DNA of 64,000 bases. Origin: Lineus longissimus (taxonomy: Eukaryota > Nemertea > Pilidiophora > Heteronemertea > Lineidae). Under the pieces are notes generated by a model. That model was not told the origin of the DNA. It did no database searches and saw nothing but the letters and a program-made list of their open reading frames with translations. Each line of letters begins with the position of its first letter. Position 1 is the first letter of the stretch. The stretch is taken from NCBI RefSeq assembly GCF_910592395.1, contig NC_088308.1, positions 15,951,501-16,015,500 on the forward strand, written 5' to 3'. Below are positions 45,771-56,062 of this stretch, piece by piece. Made by a program: the position numbers and the translations under genes.

Positions 45771-46733
45771 ACTATTACATGCACCTGACCTAATTACCCT
45801 TCAAATCCACCAGTGTTTTGTCTAAAAACCTTCATGGAATTAAGATAATTGGATACTTCTTGAATGCCTTTAGTCATACTCGCAGGTATTTTGGACCTCT
45901 GTTCAGTTTAAAGGGGGTATTTGCCCCATGAGTCACCTGTAGGCTAGATTACAGGTTCCCCTCATTACTTGATACTTTCAGACCTTTCCTCAATTTTTGT
46001 TTTCATTCCAGCATTCAGAGGTCGACAATCTCTTAAAACCTTCGGTGTCCGAATTTCTTTTGAGTTTTCCCAATGTGACTGGAATTCACCTATTTTTGTC
46101 AAATTTTGATGGCTTGCAAAAAAATAGAAAGGACAAAGATTTTTTTTCTGGAAACTAATCAGGCACTAAAGGTCATGAATTGTCACAAAAGTAAAATGCA
46201 GGCAAACGTTTCCCAGATAACAATATGCCCCTTATTTCTATATGCCCTACATGAAAGGTGTGTAAACTAGGTTTACAGGCCACCGTAGACAAATTCACTG
46301 TAGTGAAATATGACATGCATTTACGGAGTCACGTGGTTTATATGTTCACCCTTATAATAATGTTGTAATAAAGATCACTTCGCATGTGGAGTCACAAGAA
46401 GCACGTAGTTCCTCTTGCGTTTGTCCCTGTGGGCTCTAACAGGAATCTGGTGTTTTAGTATTGATGTTTACAAAAAAGGTTTGATTGGTGAAACTGAAAA
46501 TATCCCGTACATGATTATCATGCTACACGTACTTCCGAGTTTGAGTGTGCAGACCTCTCATTTAAAGGAAAATAGTCAGCTGACTCTCTAAGGAAGTTGC
46601 CTTTTCAGGGGCATACCACGCTCTGCATTGCTTATGTCATAGGGTCGGATGAGACTCAGTTAAAATTACATTATTATACCCACGCCTTAATAAAGTAAGA
46701 TGTATCTTGTAATGAGCCGTGCCATGTGCAGAA

Positions 46734-46825
46734 TTGTGGGGCATTATATTCATATGCCCAATATATTTGAATGCCCAACAAGGAGGGTTTCATTGGTAAA
46801 TATACCCCATACTTGGGTGATGTGT
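46734..46825 (+). repeat. Palindrome-bearing dispersed repeat, copy 5
   Basis: TTGTGGGGCATTATATTCAT, then CAACAAGGAGGGTTTCATTG and ATACCCCATACTTGGGTG. It is more diverged than the 54,330 copy. Confidence 0.6.
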
Positions 46826-46889
46826 TATAGGTATCATGAGTGTGCATATTGTGTCAGTGTCATAGTCTTTCATTTAAAAGAAAATGGAC

Positions 46890-47620
46890 CGACTGATTTT
46901 TTAGCTCAGCTGGCGAAGTCAGCAGAGCTGGTACTAGTAAAATGGCTCAAATGGCTTATGTGTGTGGCGTCAACATGGGGTGGAGAGGTAGCCCCTGGGG
47001 GTCTCTAATAGGAAACCGAAATTCCGCTGAATTGAGTGCCCTAATTTGCCACCAGGTGGTGCTCAAATTCACGGCCCTAATTCAAACTCTTTTGGCCATA
47101 TCTTGCAAATGCTGCTATCTAGAACCATAATGACTTTTGATTATTGATCTGCCCATGTCCCTGCATCATATGATACGTGATTTTTTTTCTGGACGCAGTT
47201 TCCTTTTTCAAATTTTTTGAATTCCCGCTTTTTTGCATTTCCTTTGCTTGACTTGGGGTATAGTCGGGCAGGTGGCTGCCAAATGTGTGTCCCAGTTTCT
47301 CAATAACAACTAGGGTATATGTTCATCTAGTGGTATGTATCAGTGCCTTGTCAAGGTTTCGTTGTTTCAACTTGGAGTAAAGCCAATAGGGGGCAGAATG
47401 CAAGAACACAAAACGTGATAAGTCTGTTGCAGTTTCCCAAAATTCAGTGGAATGTGGATCTCTTAACGAGTGTGTATTTTGTCCTTGACAAAATTTTCAA
47501 AGTCACCGAGGTCAAAGTGTGTTCAAAATAACAATATATAATTTTTTTTATAACCAAGTTCACTTAACTGGTGTTGACTCAACATCCCTCATCCAATATG
47601 GCTACTAGCCTTAGGCCATC
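46890..47620 (+). repeat. Interspersed repeat block related to 37,085-38,050
   Basis: It shares AGCTCAGCTGGC, GTCAACATGGGGTGG and AAGTCACCGAGGTCA (47,500-47,514, a DR3 with one mismatch) with the intronic block at 37,085. No coding sequence is supported although frames of 62-102 codons exist. Confidence 0.5.
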
Positions 47621-47798
47621 TTAAATGGCTTCTGCTCATTTCCAACAAATATATGTTACGGTTATTTCCTGTAGTGTAGATGCACACATGGAGCAAGGCA
47701 GGCTGGGGTATCTCCATAATTGCTCACAATCATTGACAATGTCTAGATTGAAGGTATAACAAAAAGTACGGTATATTGTCTTGTTTATATGATTGCAG

Positions 47799-48844
47799 TG
47801 ACATCATCAGAACAGAGTGATACTTCTCATAGGAGTAATGGAAATGGGGATCGTGCAGTAGGAAAGCAGCCTCATATTACATGTTATCATGATGAAGAAG
47901 TCACAGAGGAACTTCAAGGCAATTCATCTGAGGACAATGCCAAAGAAACCGTCATCTTGGTAACACAGGAGGATAGTGATCCACATTGTGTCGGAGTGGG
48001 TGGCGCGAACTATGAGAGGTATTCACAAACTTACCAATCAGTGGGAAGAGTTCCACTACACAGCACCATTGAACATATTTTTGATGATTCAAATAATGTT
48101 GAAAATGATGGTGATAAGACTGAGGCATTGTTACCACTCACTAGGCCTACTATGTGTGTAGACATTGAAATTAATATGCAAGATGTAACTGATAATAATT
48201 TTCCTGTATCACCAGTTTCATTCAGCACACCAAAAGCAATGAAACAGAAATGCCCCCATCAAAGTGCAAACAGTTCTCATGAAAATGTTCCTGAAAGTCT
48301 TAGGCCTATCTCGGACATGCAACATATCAGTTGCACATTTCCAGAACCTGATGTACATGTTGATGGCATAGGATTAGGAAGGTTGAACTCTAACGATTTT
48401 TGCAAGGAGAGTGTAATGGTTGAAGAGAATCATACAGGCAATACAGCGATAATGCTAACCTCTGCATCAGATGCTTCTGAATTGGACTTAATTCATGAAG
48501 ATGCTGGTGGAAATGCACCCCTGTTAGCATGCGCAAACAATGAAGACAGCCTTGATGATGATCCTCCCAAGATGAATGATTCCGTGCCTGACCCTGACCC
48601 TGACGCAAAAAATAATGAAGACAGCCTTGATGATGATCCTCCTGAGACGAATGATTCCGTGTGTGACCCTGACTATGACCCCAATCAGGATGAAAATGAA
48701 TCTGAATCTGATGAAGAAGATGTGGAAAACATGAAGGCAGCACAAAAAGCAAAGCTTACTGTAGAATTTTCAGACCAATCTGCTGATGATAATGACCAGG
48801 CTCCAGACTTGCAGAAAAAAAACAGAAGAAAACCAAAGATGTGA
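47799..48844 (+). CDS. SET-recombinase gene, acidic region of last exon
   Basis: The exon opens after GATTGCAG and gives about 348 open codons ending TGA at 48,842. It is acidic and Asn/Ser-rich. A 25-residue unit (NNEDSLDDDPP..NDSV) is repeated at 75-bp spacing (48,541 and 48,616), followed by an ESESDEEDVE cluster. No enzyme domain is seen; such regions often serve as flexible or protein-contact segments. The frame is lost just after an A8 tract at 48,815-48,822; the alternative frame continues as the zinc-recombinase part. A GTGAGT donor-like word at 48,841 could splice, but it would remove clearly conserved coding sequence. Confidence 0.82.
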
Positions 48845-50619
48845 GTGATGATGATGGACTAGATGAAGATGCTAGTAAAGGTCATATGGATGAAAAGGAA
48901 CTTCATACCCATGTGAAAAGGCAAATGGCTAATGTGACAATACCATGCTATAGATCTGAACAAAAAAGAAATTATCAAAAAATTGATCACTGTCTGTATT
49001 GCAGAAGACCATACAAGTCTAAGATATCTACACATTATACTTCTGTTCATCCAGATGAAAAAGAGGTAAAAGAGATCATAGGGTATCCTATCAAATCTAT
49101 TGAGAGGAAGAGAGCTCTTCTTGCACTCCAAAACCGGGGTAATTTCTTACACAATGCCAAGGTTATTGAGCTAGGAGAGGGTGAATTAGTTGTTGCACGA
49201 CGGCCAAGGGAAAAATGTGCAAGAAAGGCTGAAGATTTTCTCCCCTGTGAATTTTGTCTCGGTTTTTATTTGTCTGAATGTCTTTGGCTACATGCGAAGA
49301 ACTGCTTGTTAAGACCATCAGAAGACTTGTCTGAATCTAATTTCAAGAGAAATGCTCTGATGATGATTTCTCCTTTCTTGAGGATTAATGCAGATGATGA
49401 CGAAAAGAAGATCGATGACCTAATGGCTGGGATGAAGGAGAGAAAAGATGACCCTGGCATTGCAAAGATCTGCAAAGATGATCTTCTTATTAGAGAATTT
49501 GCTCTGTCCCTTTTAGATAGACTTGGTGATGAAGATGAACGACGTAGGAAGGACATTACAAACTTACGGCAGAAAGTTCGAGCGATTGGCAGGCTTCTCA
49601 AGTGTCAAAATGAGGAAAATGGTGTGTCATGGAAACCTTTAATGTATTTTTTGTCTCCTACAAAATTTAGACTTCTTGTCAAATGTGTAAAGAGTTTGTC
49701 CAATGATTCAGATTCACCGCAGCTTGCACTGGTATTGGGGCACTATGTTAAGCAGTGCAACTTGCTTAAGATAAGTATAGGAATCAAAGAGAAGTCAAAA
49801 GAAATCCAAGAGGAAGCAGATCATTTCAAATCATTTTATGAATCACATTGGAACAATATGGTTTCCTGTGTTGCCCTTAGGAGGCAGAGGCTTCGTAAGA
49901 TCAATAAGCCAGAGAAGATTCCACAAACTACTGACTTAGTAAAGTTTAAGGAATGGCTAACCACTATGTTAGACAAGTGCATGCAGAAAAAAGAGCCTTC
50001 GAATGAAGATCTGAAATGGATGGGTCAGTTACTGATGGTGAGAATATTGCTATTTAACAAAAGAAGGGTGAGTGAGGTGGAAGAGCTTAAAGTCAGTGAC
50101 TTTCTTCAGAGACAATGTAACACTGACAATGAAGACATACTCGCTTCACTTCATGTATCTGAGAGAGCCCTGGCCAAACGCATGTCTCTCATTGAGGTTC
50201 GTGGCAAAAGTACCAGATCCATCAGGAAAGTCTATATTCTGCTTTCTCCGGATATGGTTGGACAAATCGACTTCCTCATCAGAAAAAGGGGTTACACCAG
50301 CCCCTATGTATTCGCTAGATCTAGGGAAACCAACTCGCCGTTAGATGGATGTTAGGCCATGAGAATTGTTACAAAAAATTGCCACGTTATCAGGGACCCC
50401 ACTTTGATTAGAACAACAAAGTTGAGAAAATATCTTGCGACCACCGCACAAATATTGGATATGAAAGATAGCGAATTGAAAATGGTCGCTGATCATATGG
50501 GTCATGACACCAACATACATACTAATGTGTATAGGCTGCAGAGCAGTCTGCTGGAACGAGCGAAAGTAGCCAGGGTACTTCTAGCAATGGAAAAGAATTT
50601 GGTGTATGGGTGTGTCTAG
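48823..50619 (+). pseudogene. Tyrosine recombinase with zinc modules (Crypton-like), interrupted
   Basis: This frame is open from before 48,811 to TAG at 50,353, then continues in the same frame to TAG at 50,617. Early residues hold a C2H2 unit (HCLYC...HYTSVH) and a second Cys/His cluster (LPCEFC...LHAKNC). The recombinase part has box I NKRRVSEVEELKVSDF, whose Arg is catalytic in the family, a basic RGKSTRSIRK beta-hairpin region, then past the stop TKLRKYLAT, DHMGHD and the NVYRL tyrosine. This layout matches the C2H2-recombinase proteins common in fish and invertebrates, related to Crypton elements. The TAG at 50,353 separates box I from the His and Tyr residues, so an active recombinase cannot be made without readthrough. 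The product would act on DNA in the nucleus. Confidence 0.85.
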
Positions 50620-51382
50620 ATGACATTTACTTGAAAACAGAAATGAATCGTGGTTTGAACTTATTTCTAGCCACTAGATGGAATAATGTCATAATGGTAT
50701 GGCTGTCCAAGACAAGAATGATGATAATGTCTTCATATTCTGTGCTGACATAAAGTACTGTATGGTGCTGCCATCTGTGTAGCCCTTCTGAACAAAGATT
50801 AAATGTGTTTGATGTGAACCTATTATTACTTATAATCAATTAACACTCTTTTCATAGGTACAGTGTAAATCATATTATTTCATATTTATGACGTACATGT
50901 AAGTCCTGCTATTACAGAAATTACAAAGTGCATACATTCCAGCAATAACTCAGTTAGTTTGTCTCCAAAAAGACCCAGGTCAGCACAAGGTCCTTGGACC
51001 TTTCATTTAATACTAGACCACATGCTCTTGTATGGCAATATAACCGGTGTTGTTTACCTGGATGAACAAAATGTTGCATAACTTCCTTCTGAATAGGAGT
51101 ATTCTCATTAATGAGGTGTCATTTTTTTTGTCTTGAAATTCTCCTTCTATGCTGAAGACAACTCATTTTCTTCTTGATAAATTGTTAAAATTAAGTGACA
51201 AACTCATCTACAAGATTCAGCCGTATCTAACTTGTGTTTTCTTGGCTATAGTATATACTTGATATAATGAAGCACTTTGTCCTGTCATCTTTCTGCTCAG
51301 ATCCTGGTTCAAGTTAGAACCCCATTGAAGTGTACTCTCTTGCAAAGTCTGGTTGCTTGCTGGCTTTTGAAAAATCATAACT
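50620..51382. other. Downstream of the recombinase frame; nothing recognised
   Basis: AT-rich sequence with no coding exon supported. Confidence 0.4.
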
Positions 51383-52400
51383 TTTTTTTTCTTTAATAAC
51401 CCCAAAAGTGGGGACTTTTGAACACATTACAGAATACACAACAGTAAAAACATGTTATAAAACAATACATTGATGGTATTAATATTGCACAAGTTGTGTG
51501 ACCATATGATGGGAACAGGAACTACGGATGCCATAATCGCCCTTATGAAGCAGACCGCGCAATGTATCAACCACAACATCTACTCCATCCGGGCAACCAG
51601 CAAGCTTCATCCGTGGTGCCCGTCCCACTGCAAGGCCAGATGGTGAACCACCCATACTGAGCACTCGGTCCAGCAGCGTGCCCTTTATTCTCCTGCCAGA
51701 TGCAAGGAACTTGCCCAGTAAAGCAATATTCAAAGTCCTATCCGGACCAGTGCTACGATTAAAAATTCTCGAATACAGAGAGAATACACTTACCCTTAAA
51801 ATATCACATATTTTTGGTATATAAAGCGCATTTAGCAACTTAGAGTGATGGCATCGCTTACCTAGCCCATTTACACCTTTCACAATTGTGCCCTGGGTAG
51901 ATTCCAGTCTCTTCAGGTCAGAGCTGGTGATAAGTTGTGACTCGGCGCAAAAAACCAGGGAAGGGACACCTAGTGTCTTCCACAAGAAAGACTTAGCTGC
52001 GGCAGAGAGGCCGGGATACCTCATCATGCCAGATGACGAGAGGCTAAACATAGCACGCCTGCAGCTGGAAATCCTGCTGTCAACATCCTTTCCACTCGAA
52101 AGATCACTAGAGATCGTGCTACCTAAAATAACCATGTTTTCAGCATTACTAATAAGCTGATCACCCAGATACCAAAGAGGCTCTTGCTGAAACACCAATT
52201 TACCTATTACCATGCAGACAGTCTTTTTTATACCAAATTTAAAACGCCATATGCGAGAGTAGATGACACAAATGTCTATTACTACCAATGCTGCAGGTTC
52301 TATCATGTTTCTTACTGCCTTCTTGAAAGGCTTCCAGTTCAGATTATGAGCGCTTGAAGTGATAAAAGTTAGTGATGTGACTGGCCTGATTAGTAATTTC
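51383..52400 (-). mobile_element. 5'-truncated non-LTR retrotransposon (LINE) 3' end
   Basis: The minus-strand frame 52,306-51,479 (275 codons from its first ATG, open upstream to about 52,400) encodes the end of a reverse transcriptase: IDICVIYSRIWRFKFGIKKT, where the final KT matches the N/G-x-KT box, then ILGSTISSDLSSGKD with repeated SSCRRAMFSL. A short 3' UTR of about 90 bp ends with ATTAAAG and an A-rich tail seen on the plus strand as TTTTTTTTTCTTTAATAAC (51,384-51,402). The catalytic YADD segment is missing, as expected of a 5'-truncated copy. It is probably CR1/Jockey-like; the clade is not determined. Confidence 0.8.
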
Positions 52401-52604
52401 TATTTCATGGTAGAATTTGATTTTTATTTAAGTGTTTCTTAAGTTTATTGTTTTCTAAATGTAAAATGTTTGTTAAGCTGAGGTGCAGCCTGTGTAATTT
52501 ACTAAAAAATATATACCAAAACCAATCAGTTCTAGTTACACTGTTAAAAGGGGATTTTGCCTATTATGGGACTTAGCAAAAATCACTGCATGTTCAGAAT
52601 GGGA
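52401..52604. other. AT-rich spacer
   Basis: No feature recognised. Confidence 0.3.
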
Positions 52605-53011
52605 TTAACTCTTTCAGTGCCAAGGACGTACATGTACGTCCTAAATATTAAGGTATTTTAGTTCCTCCAGACGACACCAGATGTCCCCAGCTACTCAAAT
52701 GTGGTTCATATGGTTTCTCTGGCCTGGGGCGTCCAAATTGAATAATTTTTTCGACTGAGAGGGTGGGGTGGGGTTTGCCACCCCTCATTTTAGGTGAAAA
52801 ATGGTGAAAATCGGCCAAAAATACCACTCCCTCAAAAAAATTTAGAACATAATCCTAGTATGCCCCTACTTATTACTGCTGTTTTATTGAAACAGGAGGT
52901 AAAGACAAAGGTTTTGAAGAATTTTGATGAGTGTATCTCAATTATTTTTGTGAGATTTTGGGTAGTGACAATGCCCAAAAATGCCCAAATCCTGGGCACT
53001 GAAAGAGTTAA
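52605..53011. mobile_element. piggyBac-type MITE, 407 bp with TTAA flanks
   Basis: The left end TTAACTCTTTCAGTGCC pairs with the right end GGCACTGAAAGAGTTAA, a 17-bp perfect inverted repeat that includes the TTAA target. TTAA duplication is diagnostic of piggyBac. The inside has the 18-bp palindrome GGACGTACATGTACGTCC near 52,624. A related half-end (CTCTTTCAGTGCTAGCCC) lies at about 53,856. Confidence 0.88.
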
Positions 53012-54329
53012 CTGCGGTCACACCTGTAAAATTAATAGATGTGTGTCTCACCACTCCTATAAAACCACAGGATCACTTCATTTCTGTGGTATAACTGCTT
53101 GTTATATCAATGCTGTGTTTCTTTTGGTTCGACGTTATGCCCATGTGTAACACAGGGATTTATAATTGGTATGACCATACATGTTGATTAGCCGGTAATC
53201 CTGTTATTTTGTACTACAATTTATTAGATGATAGACGGGAGAGTCAGGTGTGTCATGGAGCTATAAATAAATATCCATGGTTGTCCCAGAAAACAATGCA
53301 CAGGCCATACAGCCACCCCATAATTCATTTCTCCACATATCCTGATAGCAAGTGTTCTGAAATGAAAATTGATCTTTATTAGATCAAAATCACTCTATCC
53401 AAACCAGATATTTTCATAAATCAAAGTCAGGCCTTGAAATGCCCCAATCCCACCACCGAATAATGTGAAGCTATTCAATTGAAAATCAAAAGTTGGATCA
53501 CCTCCTGACTTGAATTATGGCAGTTTTTGAGGTCTGGAAGATTATGTAATGAGCATCCTACAGCTTTCATGCATAATAACCAAGCTATCATTTGCTTTCT
53601 TTTTATGAAAGAAAGGGCCAATGAAGAGTGAGAATTTCAATCCTAAAATCCTAAATCCTGATCATGAGACATGTGAGATGACACTCTGAAATAGCGGCTA
53701 AAAACAGTCGGTTGCATCTCTGGTAGGGATGGACTCATTTTGATGAAATCACAGGTCGAAAAATCAATCAAATCAAGTTTTGAAGCCACCTAACCCATGA
53801 GAGGATTTCCCTAAATATTGCGTTTAAATTGCTTCAGTAATTCAAGTTCATTTTACTCTTTCAGTGCTAGCCCAACCACAAAAATCCCTAATCCCGGGTA
53901 GTGGCCGAGTGGATTTTGATTCGTGTGAAATGATTTTTCATTGAAAAGGTGTCCTATCAGGACCTGTGGAGAATTCGATTATGGCACATCCGAGCTTGGC
54001 CTTTGTACTTTTTTGGGACACCTTGTGTACTGTGTACTGGCATCCTGTTTGAAGATGTCAATTTACTTCATTCATTTTACAAGTTCAGTTCAAAACTGTA
54101 CATGTGCTGGTTTAATTATAGAGGAATTTCTGTATAAAAAAACCCACCTGAGTGGGATTTCTGAGGGAATGGAATGCACGAGTGATGATAGTTTGCTCCG
54201 TTTTTGTTATTTTCCAACAAATCTAGTAGACGAAAACAACGTTATTTTGAACTTCAACAGTTCAAAACTATTATTTGAGCCAGAAACATAGATGTTTACA
54301 TGCAGTGTTTGTGAGTACAGCTTAAGTGG
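53012..54329. other. No gene supported
   Basis: The 116-codon plus frame at 53,941 has no recognisable features and no convincing splice context. A decayed piggyBac-type end lies near 53,856. Confidence 0.4.
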
Positions 54330-54410
54330 TTGTGGGGCATTATGTATGCCCCATAGTTTTGAAATGACCCGCAAGAAAGGTTTGATTCTTAGAAGTACCC
54401 TGTAATTGGG
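54330..54410 (+). repeat. Palindrome-bearing dispersed repeat, copy 6
   Basis: GTGGGGCATTATGTATGCCCC, then GAAATGACCCGCAAGAAAGG and GTACCCTGTAATTGGGATG. This copy shows the full unit in forward orientation. Confidence 0.72.
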
Positions 54411-55123
54411 ATGGGCTATTTTAATTAGGAATGTACACAAAGTATACAATTTCTTTATTTTTGGAAATATTTTAATCACACATGTTGGCAGATGTAAGAG
54501 GGAAATGTGGGTTGTAGTAAAGAACTGTATGAGTTTCAAAGAGCACGTCATATCAATATTACCTTGATCATTTTGTAGTTCTATATTTTAATCAAATCTG
54601 TTTTATGTTTTACTCTTTAAATAAAAGAATACTTAAGTCAATTCTGATTCTCTATTTTGATTTCTTATAACATGTCCTTTTGATGTGTTGATTTGTAGTT
54701 TCCTTTGAGGATTATCAAAGAGAGAATTTTAAGCCAGGCCAAGCATGGTGAAGGAACTCTCAATATTACCATATTCCTATAAACAGCAGGACATCGTTTT
54801 AGCTCAGTCCTCACCAACCCCTGCTGAATGTACACGTATGTTTGAAAGGCTGTTATTGTCCGTACAGCCTATAGGAAAAGCAGGTGTTTGTTGGTCCAGG
54901 AGAGAGATGACGTTTCTGTCTCGGTCTACTGTTTCAGTGAGATAAAAGGCATCTTGGTGATGTTGCCCAAGTAATATGAACAAGGAACTACAATAAGATA
55001 ACAATGGACAGAGCCTGGAGACAGTAAAGTGAATGGACAAATGTTGATATTTTTAGTATAATATCATTAATTTGCGAGAGTAAAGAACCTTAATAAACAA
55101 ATCAATGGGACTAAGAGTAACTT

Positions 55124-55330
55124 CTACCATTGTGAGGGTCTTCTACAAAAGGTTTCGTTAAAGTTGAAAACTTTTGGACATGACAGAATAAAATGGATTT
55201 CATCCTCTACCAAATTACACTGGAAAGGGCACAGCCTAACCATCATCTTCGAAAAGATAATTCCAGGGTGTTCTTGTGAACCTTGTTTGGCAGTCCCGCG
55301 GAATTCTGATAATAGGTTCAATGGTATCAT
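55124..55330 (-). mobile_element. LINE C-terminal relic
   Basis: A minus-strand peptide contains RLCPFQCNLVEDEIHFILSC followed by P, resembling the C-x-C...E-x-HFxLxCP zinc-like motif at the end of many non-LTR retrotransposon ORF2 proteins. It is about 68 codons and isolated. Clade and age are unknown. Confidence 0.6.
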
Positions 55331-55639
55331 CTATATATACTTGAGGTTCAAGGTTGACTCAGGAAGTATTCTATCTTTTTATACAAAAGTAGAATGTGAC
55401 GGGAGTGTTAGGGCGGACAGGATATGCCACGGTCGTAAAGCCGGAAGCCACTGCAAAACGGAAGTGGAAATGTATACATTCATAAAGAAAAAGAGAACAT
55501 TATACCGTGGTGGAGGGTTATGTACGTGTAGGTTTAAGCAAAAGGGGGGGTAGTTGGTTGTAGTATCAGGTAGCGTCAAGGTTAAAATTTCAAGGAGTGG
55601 GAGGGTCTTCAATAATATTCTAATTTCTTTACTACTTTA

Positions 55640-55790
55640 CAGCCGTGTCCAAATGCGGCATCGAGAGCCGCGTGCGGCATCGAAAAATAATTTGGCGGCA
55701 TCGGGAAAAAATCAGTGGATGCCGCTTGCGGCATCGAGGCCTTTATCAAAAATCAAAGTGCCGTTAAAAACGGCATCGGTAGCCACATTT
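55640..55790 (+). repeat. Possible hAT left terminus with GCGGCATCG repeats
   Basis: CAGCCGTGTCCAAATGCGGC resembles hAT-type ends (CAG-x-G-GTGTCC), about 420 bp before the hAT-like ATG. GCGGCATCG occurs at about 55,655, 55,674, 55,695 and 55,728, with a close variant near 55,770. Subterminal repeats bind transposase in hAT elements. A matching right terminus and 8-bp target duplication were not found, so this is tentative. Confidence 0.4.
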
Positions 55791-56062
55791 TACGGCACCA
55801 AGAACCCGTCAAATCACCCCAAATCAACATCATGGTTGTGATCGTCTTTTTGTGGTATAATTTGTCTAAGATTCCACGTCGGCCGTAATGCGACGGTGGT
55901 GACATCTGGTTTTATAGGGCGCAACTATGTCGGTGTGTTGGCCGCTATGCGACGTTGGTGACATCTGCTGTTATAGGGTGAAACTAACCTCTGATACGTC
56001 TGATACATGCGTGCGCATTCGCACATGTCGCAGTTTTCGTACTTTCGTTTTCGAATGACACA

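Larger units (their letters stand above)
32243..50619 (+). pseudogene. SET-domain / zinc / tyrosine-recombinase fusion gene, broken copy
   Basis: Consecutive exons join in frame: 32,243-32,333; 34,053-34,281; 35,385-35,574; 36,186-36,216; 36,982-37,055; 38,605-38,721; 39,073-39,166; 45,072-45,200; 47,799 to 50,619. A second identical set of the five middle exons lies 5,100 bp downstream. The product would have a KMT5A-like SET domain, a linker, an acidic region, C2H2-type zinc modules and a tyrosine recombinase C terminus. SET domains methylate lysines; tyrosine recombinases cut and rejoin DNA through a tyrosine. The last exon has a frame change at an A8 tract (48,815-48,822) and an in-frame TAG (50,353), so full-length product is not predicted. 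No start codon exon was found. It may be a transposon-derived host gene or a complex Crypton-type element; I favour a mobile origin. Confidence 0.8.

Noticed and set aside
48841-48846. GTGAGT as a splice donor ending the acidic exon
   Set aside because: Splicing here would discard a 500-codon frame that clearly encodes zinc and recombinase motifs; an indel at the A8 tract explains the frame change better.
51888-52160. Plus-strand 90-codon open frame
   Set aside because: It is the antisense shadow of the LINE reverse transcriptase end on the minus strand.
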